Shown here: piece after piece, positions 7,811 to 17,026 of the stretch
Numbering within the stretch: position 1 is the first letter of the stretch
How the letters are laid out: every line of letters begins with the position of its first letter
From: Rhizobiales bacterium CCH10-E5
Lineage (GTDB): Bacteria; Pseudomonadota; Alphaproteobacteria; Rhizobiales; Beijerinckiaceae
NCBI GenBank assembly: GCA_001556125.1
Contig: LSIG01000178.1
Span: forward strand, 1-25,676
Reading direction: 5' to 3'
DNA length: 25,676 nt
The notes under the pieces: generated by a model
The model's database searches: none
Told to the model about the DNA's origin: nothing
What the model saw: only the letters and a program-made list of their open reading frames with translations
Position numbers and translations under genes: made by a program

Positions 7811-7837
7811 TTAGCACTCACCCAAGGGGACTGCTAA
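7811..7837 (+). promoter_or_regulatory. CIRCE element (HrcA operator)
   Basis: TTAGCACTC-N9-GACTGCTAA. The left arm is a perfect match to the CIRCE consensus, and the right arm differs from GAGTGCTAA at one base (C at 7831). It lies 61 nt upstream of the groES ATG, immediately downstream of the predicted -10, the normal place for HrcA to repress groESL. No hrcA gene is in the window. Confidence 0.9.
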
Positions 7838-7898
7838 CGGGCGTCCAAGCGGGCGATCCGGGCCCGCATCGAATTTGTACCGAGAGGAAGACAGAACC

Positions 7899-8186
7899 AT
7901 GAAGTTCCGTCCGCTGCATGACCGCGTCGTGGTCCGCCGCCTTGATGGCGAAGAGAAGACCAAGGGTGGCATCATCATCCCCGATACCGCCAAGGAAAAG
8001 CCCCAGGAGGGCGAGGTCGTCGCCGTCGGCCCCGGCGCCCGCGACGAGGCCGGCAAGCTGGTCGCGCTCGATGTCAAGAAGGGCGACCGCGTCCTCTTCG
8101 GCAAGTGGTCCGGCACCGAGGTGAAGATCGATGGTCAGGACCTCCTGATCATGAAGGAATCCGACATCATGGGCGTCGTCGGCTGA
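7899..8186 (+). CDS. groES: Co-chaperonin GroES (Hsp10)
   Basis: 95 aa. Forms the heptameric lid that closes GroEL during ATP-driven protein folding in the cytoplasm. The sequence opens [14 protein letters not shown], has the mobile loop around [19 protein letters not shown] (about residues 18-36), the roof segment, and ends [14 protein letters not shown], all standard. The reading frame extends 8 codons further upstream, but ATG 7899 follows GAGAGGAAG and matches the family start. It is the first gene of a bicistronic operon, 45 nt before groEL, under the sigma-32-type promoter and CIRCE. Confidence 0.98.
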   Translation: MKFRPLHDRVVVRRLDGEEKTKGGIIIPDTAKEKPQEGEVVAVGPGARDEAGKLVALDVKKGDRVLFGKWSGTEVKIDGQDLLIMKESDIMGVVG

Positions 8187-8219
8187 ACGCCTGAGACCGC
8201 CCGTTCCTCGAAATCCTAA

Positions 8220-9860
<1,641 letters not shown>

Positions 9861-9935
9861 GGACGTCCAGACGCCCAGAGCGCCAAAGTGCCGAAACCGG
9901 GCAAGCCCGGTTTCGGTGGCGGCATGGATGTCTGA
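9861..9935 (+). pseudogene. In-frame relic of a second GroEL C-terminal tail after the groEL stop
   Basis: Immediately after the groEL TAA the same frame stays open for 24 codons and ends GFGGGMDV followed by TGA. The last 21 nt (9915-9935) match the end of groEL (9840-9860) at 17 of 21 positions, including the GGCGGCATGGA core. It looks like a duplicated or ancestral tail now cut off by the TAA. It overlaps a strong hairpin at 9891-9916, so coincidence through a structured repeat is possible. Confidence 0.45.
9891..9916 (+). terminator. Hairpin 30 nt after groEL
   Basis: CCGAAACCGGGC (9891-9902), AA, GCCCGGTTTCGG (9905-9916): a perfect 12 bp inverted repeat, with the innermost pair probably open. 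No U tract follows, so it may protect the 3' end or slow polymerase rather than terminate alone. Confidence 0.5.
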
Positions 9936-9966
9936 TCCACGCAGCCTTCGCTTCAGCGAAGACAAG

Positions 9967-9994
9967 GAAAGGCCCGGCTCTCGCCGGGCCTTTC
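9967..9994 (+). terminator. Probable terminator of groESL
   Basis: GAAAGGCCCGGC (9967-9978), TCTC loop, GCCGGGCCTTTC (9983-9994): perfect 12 bp stem with a 4 nt loop, whose 3' arm ends in a short T run. This is the second hairpin after groEL and the better terminator candidate of the two. Confidence 0.75.
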
Positions 9995-10059
9995 TGCGTC
10001 TGGGGAGCCGTGGAAGGAGCCGCGCAGAAGGGGCCGGAGGCTCATCATCAAAGAATACG

Positions 10060-10077
10060 GGTTTGCGAAAGCAAACC
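10060..10077 (+). other. GNRA-tetraloop hairpin upstream of the sensor gene
   Basis: GGTTTGC-GAAA-GCAAACC is a perfect 7 bp stem closed by a GAAA tetraloop, 39 nt before the sensor's chosen ATG. In RNA this would be a very stable hairpin; it might sit in the leader of the sensor mRNA or end a read-through transcript from groESL. Confidence 0.35.
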
Positions 10078-10116
10078 TCAATGATCGGGGCGCAAGCTTG
10101 CCTTGGGGCAATCTGG

Positions 10117-11754
10117 ATGCCGATGATGCCGAGATCCTTGATCGATCGTCTGGCGCGGCCGCTTCGCAGCAGCGTACGCCTTCGCTTCCATGCCGCCTTC
10201 GCCCTGCTCGTCGTCCTGATTGTGGCGTTGACGACCCTGTCGGTCTCCTCGCTCCACCAGCAATCGCTCTCCCGGGAGCGTCTCGGTAATGCCACGCAGG
10301 GCGCCATCCACGCCGAAAAGGCCAATGGTCTCGTCTTTGCCGCCGTCATGGAATCGCGTGGCGTCTACATGTCGACCGATCCGGTAATGGTGCAGCGGTT
10401 CAGTGCGGCTCTGCTGCAGCGCAACCGCGAACTGGCCCGGCAACTCGATAGCTGGCAGCGCAGCATCCGCCCCGAAGACCATGCGCTGTTCAACCCCGTG
10501 CGGGCGCGGATCGTGGACTTCATCCGCTTCCGCAACGAGTTGGCCCGCCTCGCGACGACCGTCGGCCCGGAAGCGGCCCGCGACTGGGGCGACAACGAGG
10601 CGAACCGCGCGGCGCGCGCTGCGCTGAATGAAGGTCTTGAGGGTCTCGCCGCTCTCTACAGCGAGCGTGCCAACGGTCTTGCCCGCATGGGCGAAAGCAT
10701 CGAACTCACCAAGCTGATCCTGATCGCGCTCGGCAGCTTCGCCGTTGCCGTCGTCGGCCTGACGCTGTTGCTGCTGAAGACCTCGCTGGTCGACCCTATG
10801 CTCCACATCACCGCCGCGACGGACGGCATGGCGGCGGGCAAGCCCCTCCACACGGTCCCGCACATCACCAGAGCCGACGAGATCGGCAGGTTGGCGAGCT
10901 CCGTGCAGCAGCTTCAGAAGGTCGTCGAGCAGAACGAAAAGCTCAGGAAGAAGGAACGGGCGGCGCAGCGCGAGCAGGCGGCCTTCAAGGACAACGAGGC
11001 CCATTTCGTGGCCGCGATCAACAACATGGCCCAGGGCCTCGTGATCCTCGACCCGCAGACCAATGTCGTGCTCATGAACGACGCCTACAAGAAGATCTAC
11101 AAGCTGCCGGACAGCATCACGGACAAGCCGTGCAGCCTGAGCGACATCCTGTTTCACCGTGCCGAGGCCGGCCTGTTCTCGGGCGATGCGCCCGGCCACG
11201 TCAAGGCGATCCAGGCCCGTATCGCGCTGGGCAAGCCGACGACGAGCTTCCTCCATCTGCAGGACGGGCGCTGGATCCGGGTCGTCGGACGATCCATGCC
11301 GGGAGGCGACTGGGTCGCGACCCATGAGGACTTCACCCGGCTGCATCAGGTCGAGCAGATGCTGGAACGGATCGAGCGGCTGTTCGGCACGGTCGCCGAG
11401 AACATCGGCGAGGCGATCCTGGCGCGCGACATGAGCAACGACCGCTATGTCTTCGTCAACCGCGCCGCCGAAATCCTGTTCGGGATGCCGCGGTCGGAGA
11501 TCATGGGAAAGACGGCCCGCGAGATCTTCGACCGGGATACGGCCGCAAGGATCGACGGCCCGGCCAAGCCGGGGGCGGCGAAAGAAGGATCAGGAGAGGC
11601 CGTTCAGAGCATCGTGACACCGGGCAACGGCACGCGCATCGCGGGCATCCGCCATATTCCCGCATCGGACTGGGAAGGCGCGACGCATTGCATGGTCACG
11701 CTCATCGACGACCGGACCGAGCGACTGGCGCCGCCGCGCAGGCTCGCGAGTTGA
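10117..11754 (+). CDS. Membrane sensor with HAMP and two PAS domains, no output domain
   Basis: 545 aa. Layout: TM1 (about residues 26-43), a helical periplasmic domain of about 150 residues resembling a four-helix-bundle sensor, TM2 (about 198-221), HAMP (about 222-275), a coiled coil (275-293), PAS1 (about 296-401, NNMAQGLVILDPQTNVVLMNDAYKKIY, a type common in alphaproteobacterial GGDEF/EAL proteins and kinases) and PAS2 (about 421-537, ending LIDDRTERL). The protein stops 8 residues after PAS2: there is no HisKA/HATPase, GGDEF, EAL or methyl-accepting domain, and none follows in any frame downstream. Start is uncertain: in-frame ATGs at 10117, 10123 and 10126 and one at 10081; TTGGGG precedes 10117. 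The next gene encodes a periplasmic binding protein that could present a ligand to it (inference). Confidence 0.75.
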   Translation: MPMMPRSLIDRLARPLRSSVRLRFHAAFALLVVLIVALTTLSVSSLHQQSLSRERLGNATQGAIHAEKANGLVFAAVMESRGVYMSTDPVMVQRFSAALLQRNRELARQLDSWQRSIRPEDHALFNPVRARIVDFIRFRNELARLATTVGPEAARDWGDNEANRAARAALNEGLEGLAALYSERANGLARMGESIELTKLILIALGSFAVAVVGLTLLLLKTSLVDPMLHITAATDGMAAGKPLHTVPHITRADEIGRLASSVQQLQKVVEQNEKLRKKERAAQREQAAFKDNEAHFVAAINNMAQGLVILDPQTNVVLMNDAYKKIYKLPDSITDKPCSLSDILFHRAEAGLFSGDAPGHVKAIQARIALGKPTTSFLHLQDGRWIRVVGRSMPGGDWVATHEDFTRLHQVEQMLERIERLFGTVAENIGEAILARDMSNDRYVFVNRAAEILFGMPRSEIMGKTAREIFDRDTAARIDGPAKPGAAKEGSGEAVQSIVTPGNGTRIAGIRHIPASDWEGATHCMVTLIDDRTERLAPPRRLAS

Positions 11755-11953
11755 GCGGCGTCGACGGCGCGCCGCTGCCGGGCTTTTTCGTCGGGTCAGC
11801 GGCGGAACTCCGAGAGTGGCCCGACAGCGCCCTCCCGACGGCCGGCAACCCGATCCGCGCGCGACCGGCGGTCTTCGGAGACAAAACCGACACGCAAACG
11901 TCGCTGGACCGCCATGTGCTGCTGGTTTTCTCGTCGCCAGGGGGAACACCACC

Positions 11954-12883
11954 ATGCTCACACGCCGTCACCTGCTCGCCGCCCTCGGCGGCTCTCTGAC
12001 CCTGCCGGCCTCGGCCCTTCCGGCCCTGGCCCAGACGGACTGGCGCCAGAGCGTCAGGGAAATTCGCTTCGGCGTGTCCTCGGCCGAGAACGAAGCGGCC
12101 GCGCTGGCCCGCACCCAGCCCGTGATCGACTATCTCAGCAAGACCCTCGGTGTGCCGGTCAAACTCTACCGGGTCAGCGACTATGCCGGCCTGGTCGAGG
12201 CGATGCGCGCCGACCAGCTCGAATTCGCCCGCTTCGGCCCTGCCGTCTATTCGCTCGGCCGGCGTGTGCTCGGCGACAAGCTGCAGCCGCTGTTCCGCGA
12301 CGTCGACAACAACGGCCAGGAGGGCTACTTCTCGATCATCGTCGTGCGCGCCGAAAGCCCCTACCGGACCGTGGCTGACCTCAAGGGCAAGAGCTTCGCC
12401 TTCGCCGACCCCAACTCGACCTCGGGCTATGCTTTCCCGTCCTATTACCTGCGTAAACAGGGCTTCGACCCCGCAGCGCATTTCGGCGGCACGGTCTTCT
12501 CCGGCGGCCACGACAATTCAGTGATCGCGCTGGTGCGTGGCCAGTTCGAGGCGGTCGCGACCTTCCAGGTCAACGAGACTTCCGGTGTGGTGCAGCGTCT
12601 CGCCGCCCGCGCCATGATCCCCGCCGGCTCGACGCGCGTGATCTGGACCTCGCCGCTGATTCCGGCCAGCCCGTTCTCGACCCGGGCCAATCTGCCCGAG
12701 GGGCTGAAGCGCGACTTCGTTGCGGCGATGATGGCGATGAAGACCGACGCTCCCGAGGTCTTCAGGACCTTCACCGACGGCCAGGTCTCGGGCTATGCGC
12801 CGGCGAAGCACGAGGACTATCTCGACGTCATCGCGGTGACCGAGGAACTCGAGGCGCGCCGCAAGCAGAAGCCCGGCGGCTGA
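11954..12883 (+). CDS. PhnD-like phosphate/phosphonate-type substrate-binding protein
   Basis: 309 aa. A signal peptide (about residues 1-26; TRRHLLAALGG resembles a weak Tat motif, cleavage after ALA) is followed by a periplasmic type II binding fold. The segments IRFGVSSAENEAAALARTQPVIDYL, DYAGLVEAMRADQLEFARFGPAVY and FAFADPNSTSGYAFPSYYL are characteristic of the PhnD/transferrin-like family that binds phosphonate, phosphite or related oxyanions. No ATPase or permease (phnC/phnE) is adjacent, so it is an orphan binding protein. It begins 199 nt after the output-less sensor, which suggests that the pair forms a ligand-sensing unit rather than a transporter. The ligand is unknown. Confidence 0.85.
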   Translation: MLTRRHLLAALGGSLTLPASALPALAQTDWRQSVREIRFGVSSAENEAAALARTQPVIDYLSKTLGVPVKLYRVSDYAGLVEAMRADQLEFARFGPAVYSLGRRVLGDKLQPLFRDVDNNGQEGYFSIIVVRAESPYRTVADLKGKSFAFADPNSTSGYAFPSYYLRKQGFDPAAHFGGTVFSGGHDNSVIALVRGQFEAVATFQVNETSGVVQRLAARAMIPAGSTRVIWTSPLIPASPFSTRANLPEGLKRDFVAAMMAMKTDAPEVFRTFTDGQVSGYAPAKHEDYLDVIAVTEELEARRKQKPGG

Positions 12884-12893
12884 TCTTGTGCAC

Positions 12894-12934
12894 ATCGACG
12901 GCACGCCGGGTGGGACGCCGGCGGCGCCGTCGAT
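12894..12934 (+). terminator. Hairpin after the binding-protein gene
   Basis: ATCGACGGC (12894-12902) pairs with GCCGTCGAT (12926-12934), and inner CGCCGG/CCGGCG segments extend the structure. It lies 10 nt after the stop codon. No U tract follows, so termination may be weak or factor-dependent. Confidence 0.5.
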
Positions 12935-13065
12935 CATGACGGCCGGGCCATCGCCGCATGACAATTTGCTCATCTTGACGCTGCGCCATTGAACGGCCGC
13001 ATCCGCTGCGACATGGTCGCGCTCGCGGGTTTCGCCGCGATTCCAGCCCTGGTCAGGATCAGCCG

Positions 13066-15162
13066 ATGCGTCCGTTGAGTTTCGCCGTCGCCGCGCTCGC
13101 CCTCGTCGCGCTCGTCGTCGGCCAGCAGAGCAGCAGCGCCGGCACGATCGGCATGGGCGTGGTCGGAGTGCTGCTGGCTCTGGCGACGTTCCGCGCGCAG
13201 ACGATCGCAACCTTCCTGCGGATCTTCTCCGTCATCTTCGCGGCCGAGTACGTGCTGACCGGCACCGCCGCGCTGCTCGGACAGGCGGGCTACTGGCCGG
13301 CAGGACTGCGGGCGCTGATCCCGCCCCCGAGCCTGCCGATCACGATCGGCGTCTTCGGCATCATCGTCTACGCCATCTCCTTCGTGCCGGCGATCCAGCG
13401 CATCGCACGCCTCGCCTCCCCCTTCTTCGAGGAAACCGAAGCCACCACCGCCAAGCTCTGGCCGATCGGTCCCTTCAGCATCGCCACGGGGCGGCTCGGC
13501 GTGCTGCTGCTGGTCTTTCTCGTGGTGCTCAACCAGGTCCAGGTCGGCATCTCGCTGCGGCTGTCCTTCTTCAACCGCGATTTCTACAATGCGATCCAGG
13601 AGAAGGACGCGGCGAGCTTCTGGTACCAGCTGATCTATGTCTTCAGCGTCTGGGCGGCGATCTTCATCGTCTCGAACCTGATCGAGATCTTCGCCAATTA
13701 CACGCTGCTGATCCGCTGGCGCCGCTATATGGCGGAGAGTTTCAGCCGCCTGTGGCTGCGCGATGCCAACCACTATCGGGTCGCGCTCGCCGGCAGTGCC
13801 GACAACCCCGACCAGCGCATCGCCGAGGACACGCGCGCCTTCGTCAACCAGACCTATAATTTCGCGCTGCCGCTGCTGACGCAGATCTCCACGCTGGTCT
13901 CCTTCTCGATCATCCTCTGGTCGATCCCCGTCGCCAGCGTGGTCCCCGGCACCGACATCTCGATTCCCGGCTTCATCTTCTGGATGGCGCTGATCTACTC
14001 CATCGTGGCCACCTGGATCGCGCATATGATCGGCAAGCCGCTGATCACGCTCGAATTCGAGCAGGAGCGTCGCGAGGCCAACTTCCGCTTCGCCCTCGCC
14101 CGACTGCGCGAGTATTCGGAGCAGATCGCGCTGATGCGGGGCGAACACTCCGAGCAACGCCACCTCAGCGCGCGCTTCGGCGATATCGTCGAGAACTTCT
14201 ACCGGCTGGTTTGGGCCAGGCTGCGGCTGGGAACCTTCACCTATTCCTTCAATCAGGCGAATGTGGTGGTGCCCTATATTTTGCTGGCGCCGCATTACTT
14301 CTCGGGCCGGATCACGCTGGGCATCATGACGCAGGTCGCGGGCGCCTTCGACCGCGTCCAGACGGCGATGTCCTTCTTCATCGACCGCTACCAGGCGATC
14401 GCCTCCTACATCGCCTCGATCAACCGCCTCACCAGCTTCGAGGCGGCCATCGCCCAGGCTCAGGCCGCGACGGCCGGCGAGGCCGGCCTGCGCCGTGCGA
14501 CCGGCGCGGACGGCGACGTCCATGTCGGCGCCACGACCCTGACCCTGCCCAATGGCGCGCCGATCGTGCGCGTCGAGAGCCTCGATCTCGGCGCCGCGCG
14601 CCGCACATTGGTGGTCGGCCCCTCGGGCTCCGGCAAGTCGACGCTGTTCCGCGCGATCTCGGGCATCTGGCCCTTTGGCGAGGGCCAGGTCGGCATCCCC
14701 GCGAAGGCGGAGATCATGCTGCTCCCGCAGCGTCCCTATCTCCCGCAGGGGACGCTGCGCTCCGCCCTCGCCTATCCGGCCGAAGCGGACGCCTATGACG
14801 ACGAGACGATCCGCCAGGCGATGGACAAGGTCAGGCTCGGCCATCTGCGCGACCGGTTGGACGAGGTCGATCTCTGGGGCCAGCGGCTCTCCGGCGGCGA
14901 GCAGCAGAGGCTCGCGGTCGCGCGAGCCCTGCTGGCCAAGCCCGACTGGCTCTTCCTCGACGAGGCGACCGCCTCGCTGGACGAGAAGCTCGAGGGCGAG
15001 ATCTACGCTACGATCGACGAGGCTCTGCCGAACACGCGCGTGGTCTCGATCGGACACCGCTCGACGCTGCGCGAGATGCACGATGCGGTGGTGACGATGG
15101 AGCCCAATGCCGACGGCACCTTCACCCCGCGCATGACCGCGAAGGTCCCCGAGAAGGCCTGA
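13066..15162 (+). CDS. ABC transporter, fused membrane and ATPase domains (SbmA/BacA/YddA-like)
   Basis: 698 aa. The central part (about residues 125-440) is the SbmA/BacA-type membrane domain, with the conserved FFNRDFYNAIQEKD, RWRRYMAESF and NPDQRIAEDTRAF segments; members move peptides, peptide antibiotics or very-long-chain fatty acyl groups across the inner membrane. The ATPase follows: Walker A GPSGSGKST (about 520), Q-loop LLPQRPYLPQGTL, signature LSGGEQQRLAVARALL (about 607), Walker B WLFLDEATASLDE and His of the H-loop (SIGHRS). All catalytic residues are present. An N-terminal stretch of about 120 residues adds two or three membrane helices that are not part of the core. It is alone on the strand after 182 nt and converges with the META gene. 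Substrate unknown. Confidence 0.88.
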   Translation: MRPLSFAVAALALVALVVGQQSSSAGTIGMGVVGVLLALATFRAQTIATFLRIFSVIFAAEYVLTGTAALLGQAGYWPAGLRALIPPPSLPITIGVFGIIVYAISFVPAIQRIARLASPFFEETEATTAKLWPIGPFSIATGRLGVLLLVFLVVLNQVQVGISLRLSFFNRDFYNAIQEKDAASFWYQLIYVFSVWAAIFIVSNLIEIFANYTLLIRWRRYMAESFSRLWLRDANHYRVALAGSADNPDQRIAEDTRAFVNQTYNFALPLLTQISTLVSFSIILWSIPVASVVPGTDISIPGFIFWMALIYSIVATWIAHMIGKPLITLEFEQERREANFRFALARLREYSEQIALMRGEHSEQRHLSARFGDIVENFYRLVWARLRLGTFTYSFNQANVVVPYILLAPHYFSGRITLGIMTQVAGAFDRVQTAMSFFIDRYQAIASYIASINRLTSFEAAIAQAQAATAGEAGLRRATGADGDVHVGATTLTLPNGAPIVRVESLDLGAARRTLVVGPSGSGKSTLFRAISGIWPFGEGQVGIPAKAEIMLLPQRPYLPQGTLRSALAYPAEADAYDDETIRQAMDKVRLGHLRDRLDEVDLWGQRLSGGEQQRLAVARALLAKPDWLFLDEATASLDEKLEGEIYATIDEALPNTRVVSIGHRSTLREMHDAVVTMEPNADGTFTPRMTAKVPEKA

Positions 15163-15240
15163 GCGCGCGGGTGGCGCGTGAACGCTCATGCGAAGGGAAG
15201 AACGCCGCACCCGTGACAGGCGCGGCCAGCGATCACCGGG

Positions 15241-15723
15241 TCAGAGCGCGCGATCGAAGCGCAGTTCGCCGGCCGCGCCCTTGAGGACGAGCTTGCCCTC
15301 AACGAGATCCCAGTTGCGGGTGCCGCGCAGCGCCGTGAGATAGGCGCGCTCGAACTCCGACAGGCCCTTGTCGCAGCTGCGCTTGGTCAAAGCGAGCGGA
15401 CCGACCGCAAAGCCCTGCGAGCGCAGCGGGTAGGCGGCGGCGGAGAAGGTGTTGCAGCCGCCGAAGCCGGTGCCGCGCAGATTGGCATCTACCATCAGCG
15501 TGGCGCGACGATCCGCGACGGGTTTGCCGTTGAGCGAGATCACGGTCCAGGCCGCGCCGAGCGGGAAATTCTTCTCCTGCTGCTGGATCGGCGCCGATTG
15601 CGGGGTGCCCAGTTCCTCGCGCGAGGGCATCTGGTTGCGACGCTGAGCCTGCGCATCGGTCGGCACCAGCATGGGCGCGGCCATGGCGGCGAGGATGGCG
15701 GCATAGCCAAGGCGTCGAATCAT
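15241..15723 (-). CDS. Secreted META-domain protein (HslJ-like)
   Basis: 160 aa. Signal peptide about residues 1-26 (ending AQA), then a Gln/Pro-rich linker and a META domain from about 55 to the end: LGAAWTVISLNGKPV, the GFGGCNTFSA signature and VGPLALTKRSCDKGLSEFERAYLTAL. Cys90 and Cys117 may form a disulfide in the periplasm. META domains occur in HslJ, a heat-inducible protein linked to novobiocin tolerance in E. coli, and in other envelope proteins; their molecular role is not established. It converges with the ABC transporter (78 nt) and is preceded by a 316 nt gap. Confidence 0.85.
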   Translation of the reverse strand: MIRRLGYAAILAAMAAPMLVPTDAQAQRRNQMPSREELGTPQSAPIQQQEKNFPLGAAWTVISLNGKPVADRRATLMVDANLRGTGFGGCNTFSAAAYPLRSQGFAVGPLALTKRSCDKGLSEFERAYLTALRGTRNWDLVEGKLVLKGAAGELRFDRAL

Positions 15724-16039
15724 GATCGTCTTACCCGGTCGTCGAACCTGAACATCGGCGCGGACCCTAGCGCATCGCCGGCCGCGTGGGAAAGCGCGTA
15801 GCGGCCTATTGTCCGGCGATCAACCGCCAAGGTGCCGCGACGTCCGTTTCCGCAGCCACTCTGTCGCCCGAAGGCGGTTTTTCGGCGGCAGCCTGCATCC
15901 GCTACGGGCCGTGCCGCGTATCAGCCTCCGGGAGCGCATCCGCGCGACCTCAGCCTGTGGCCTCATCCCCCCCGAGGCCGCAAGCGATGGCGAGGCCGCC
16001 TTGCCCCCCATGGCGGCCTCGCCTGAGGCGTGTCTTCCC
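15724..16039. other. Non-coding gap between hisG and the META gene
   Basis: Both flanking genes are on the minus strand. I see no gene here: the reading frames lack family resemblance and normal codon bias. The left part should hold the META promoter; I could not pick a clear -35/-10. The right part has a long hairpin at 15989-16023 just after hisG. Confidence 0.6.
15989..16023 (-). terminator. Long hairpin after hisG
   Basis: GGCGAGGCCGCC (15989-16000) and GGCGGCCTCGCC (16012-16023) are perfect 12 bp inverted arms around an 11 nt loop, 17 nt after the hisG stop on the minus strand. There is no U tract, so it is a terminator-like or 3'-stabilising hairpin. Confidence 0.55.
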
Positions 16040-17026
16040 CTAAAAGCGCGACTGCAGGCGCTCAATCAGCGGATTGGTCTTGCGGAAGACATAGGCCGGT
16101 GCGGACACCGTGACGTCGTCGGCGCCGGCGGTGGCGAGATGCTCGACCAGCGCGAACACGGCCTTTTCCGGGCAATGCACCGTCAGCACGCCGCCGGCCG
16201 GGCTCGCGCCGAAGGGTAGACGCGCGCCGAACAGCGCGCCGAGATCGCCGAGCGTCTCGGACGCGGCATCGATCCGCGCCCGGATTTCACGCACCGAGCG
16301 CGCCTCCTCCTCGGCCGCGATGCGCGACAGGATGGCGTTGGCGGCCGCCCGCGCCCGCTCGCTCCAGGGCGCACGCACGGAGGCGACGAGATTGGCTTCC
16401 GAGGCCAGCATGACGCCGTCATCGAGGATCTTCAGCGCATTGGCGGCCAGCGTCGCGCCGGTCGTGGTGATGTCGACGACGATCTCGGCCGTGCCCGCGG
16501 CCGGAGCGCCTTCGGTCGCGCCCAGGCTCTCGACGATGCGGTAATCGGCGAGCCCGTGGCGGGCGAAGAAGCGGCGCGTCAGATTGACGTATTTCGTGGC
16601 GACGCGGAGCTTGCGACCCTGGCGGCTGCGCATGGCGGAGGCGACGTCGTCGAGATCGGCCATTGTCCGCACGTCAATCCAGGCCTGCGGCACGGCGACG
16701 ACGACATTGGCATGGCCGAAGCCGAGCGGGGTCAGCATCTCGACCGCGGCATCGGCGTCCGCGACCTGCTCACGCACGAGGTCCTCGCCGGTGATGCCGA
16801 GATGAGCGGCGCCCGAGGCGAGCTGCGCGACGATCTCGGACGCCGAGAGAAACGCGACCTCGGCGCCCTCGACGCCGGCGATCGTGCCGCGATAGTCGCG
16901 CTCGCCGCGCGACTTGACGAATTTCAGCCCAGCGCGACCAAAGAAGGCGGTCGCGTTCTCCTGCAGCCGGCCCTTGGAGGGCACGGCGAGAACGAGCGGG
17001 GCGTCGTTGACGGACGTGTCGGTCAT
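16040..17026 (-). CDS. hisG: ATP phosphoribosyltransferase, long form
   Basis: 328 aa. Catalyses the first, feedback-controlled step of histidine synthesis: ATP + PRPP to phosphoribosyl-ATP. The catalytic part is clear: [15 protein letters not shown] at the start, [10 protein letters not shown] (residues 75-84), and the PRPP-binding loop [11 protein letters not shown] (183-193). A C-terminal region of about 80 residues ([34 protein letters not shown]) resembles the extra regulatory domain of long-type HisG. Short-type HisG lacks this and depends on HisZ, yet hisZ lies directly upstream and overlaps this gene by 4 nt (17023-17026), so the two are co-translated. Feedback inhibition by histidine is expected from the family. 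Confidence 0.95.
   Translation of the reverse strand: MTDTSVNDAPLVLAVPSKGRLQENATAFFGRAGLKFVKSRGERDYRGTIAGVEGAEVAFLSASEIVAQLASGAAHLGITGEDLVREQVADADAAVEMLTPLGFGHANVVVAVPQAWIDVRTMADLDDVASAMRSRQGRKLRVATKYVNLTRRFFARHGLADYRIVESLGATEGAPAAGTAEIVVDITTTGATLAANALKILDDGVMLASEANLVASVRAPWSERARAAANAILSRIAAEEEARSVREIRARIDAASETLGDLGALFGARLPFGASPAGGVLTVHCPEKAVFALVEHLATAGADDVTVSAPAYVFRKTNPLIERLQSRF

Noticed and set aside
11755..11953. Possible lost output domain of the sensor after a frameshift
   Set aside because: All three forward frames were read; none shows kinase, GGDEF or EAL motifs, so there is no sign of a split gene here.
12970..15210. 746-codon minus-strand open frame opposite the ABC transporter
   Set aside because: Antisense shadow; the plus strand has every ABC motif in place, and the minus frame is low-complexity Arg/Asp/Gly sequence.
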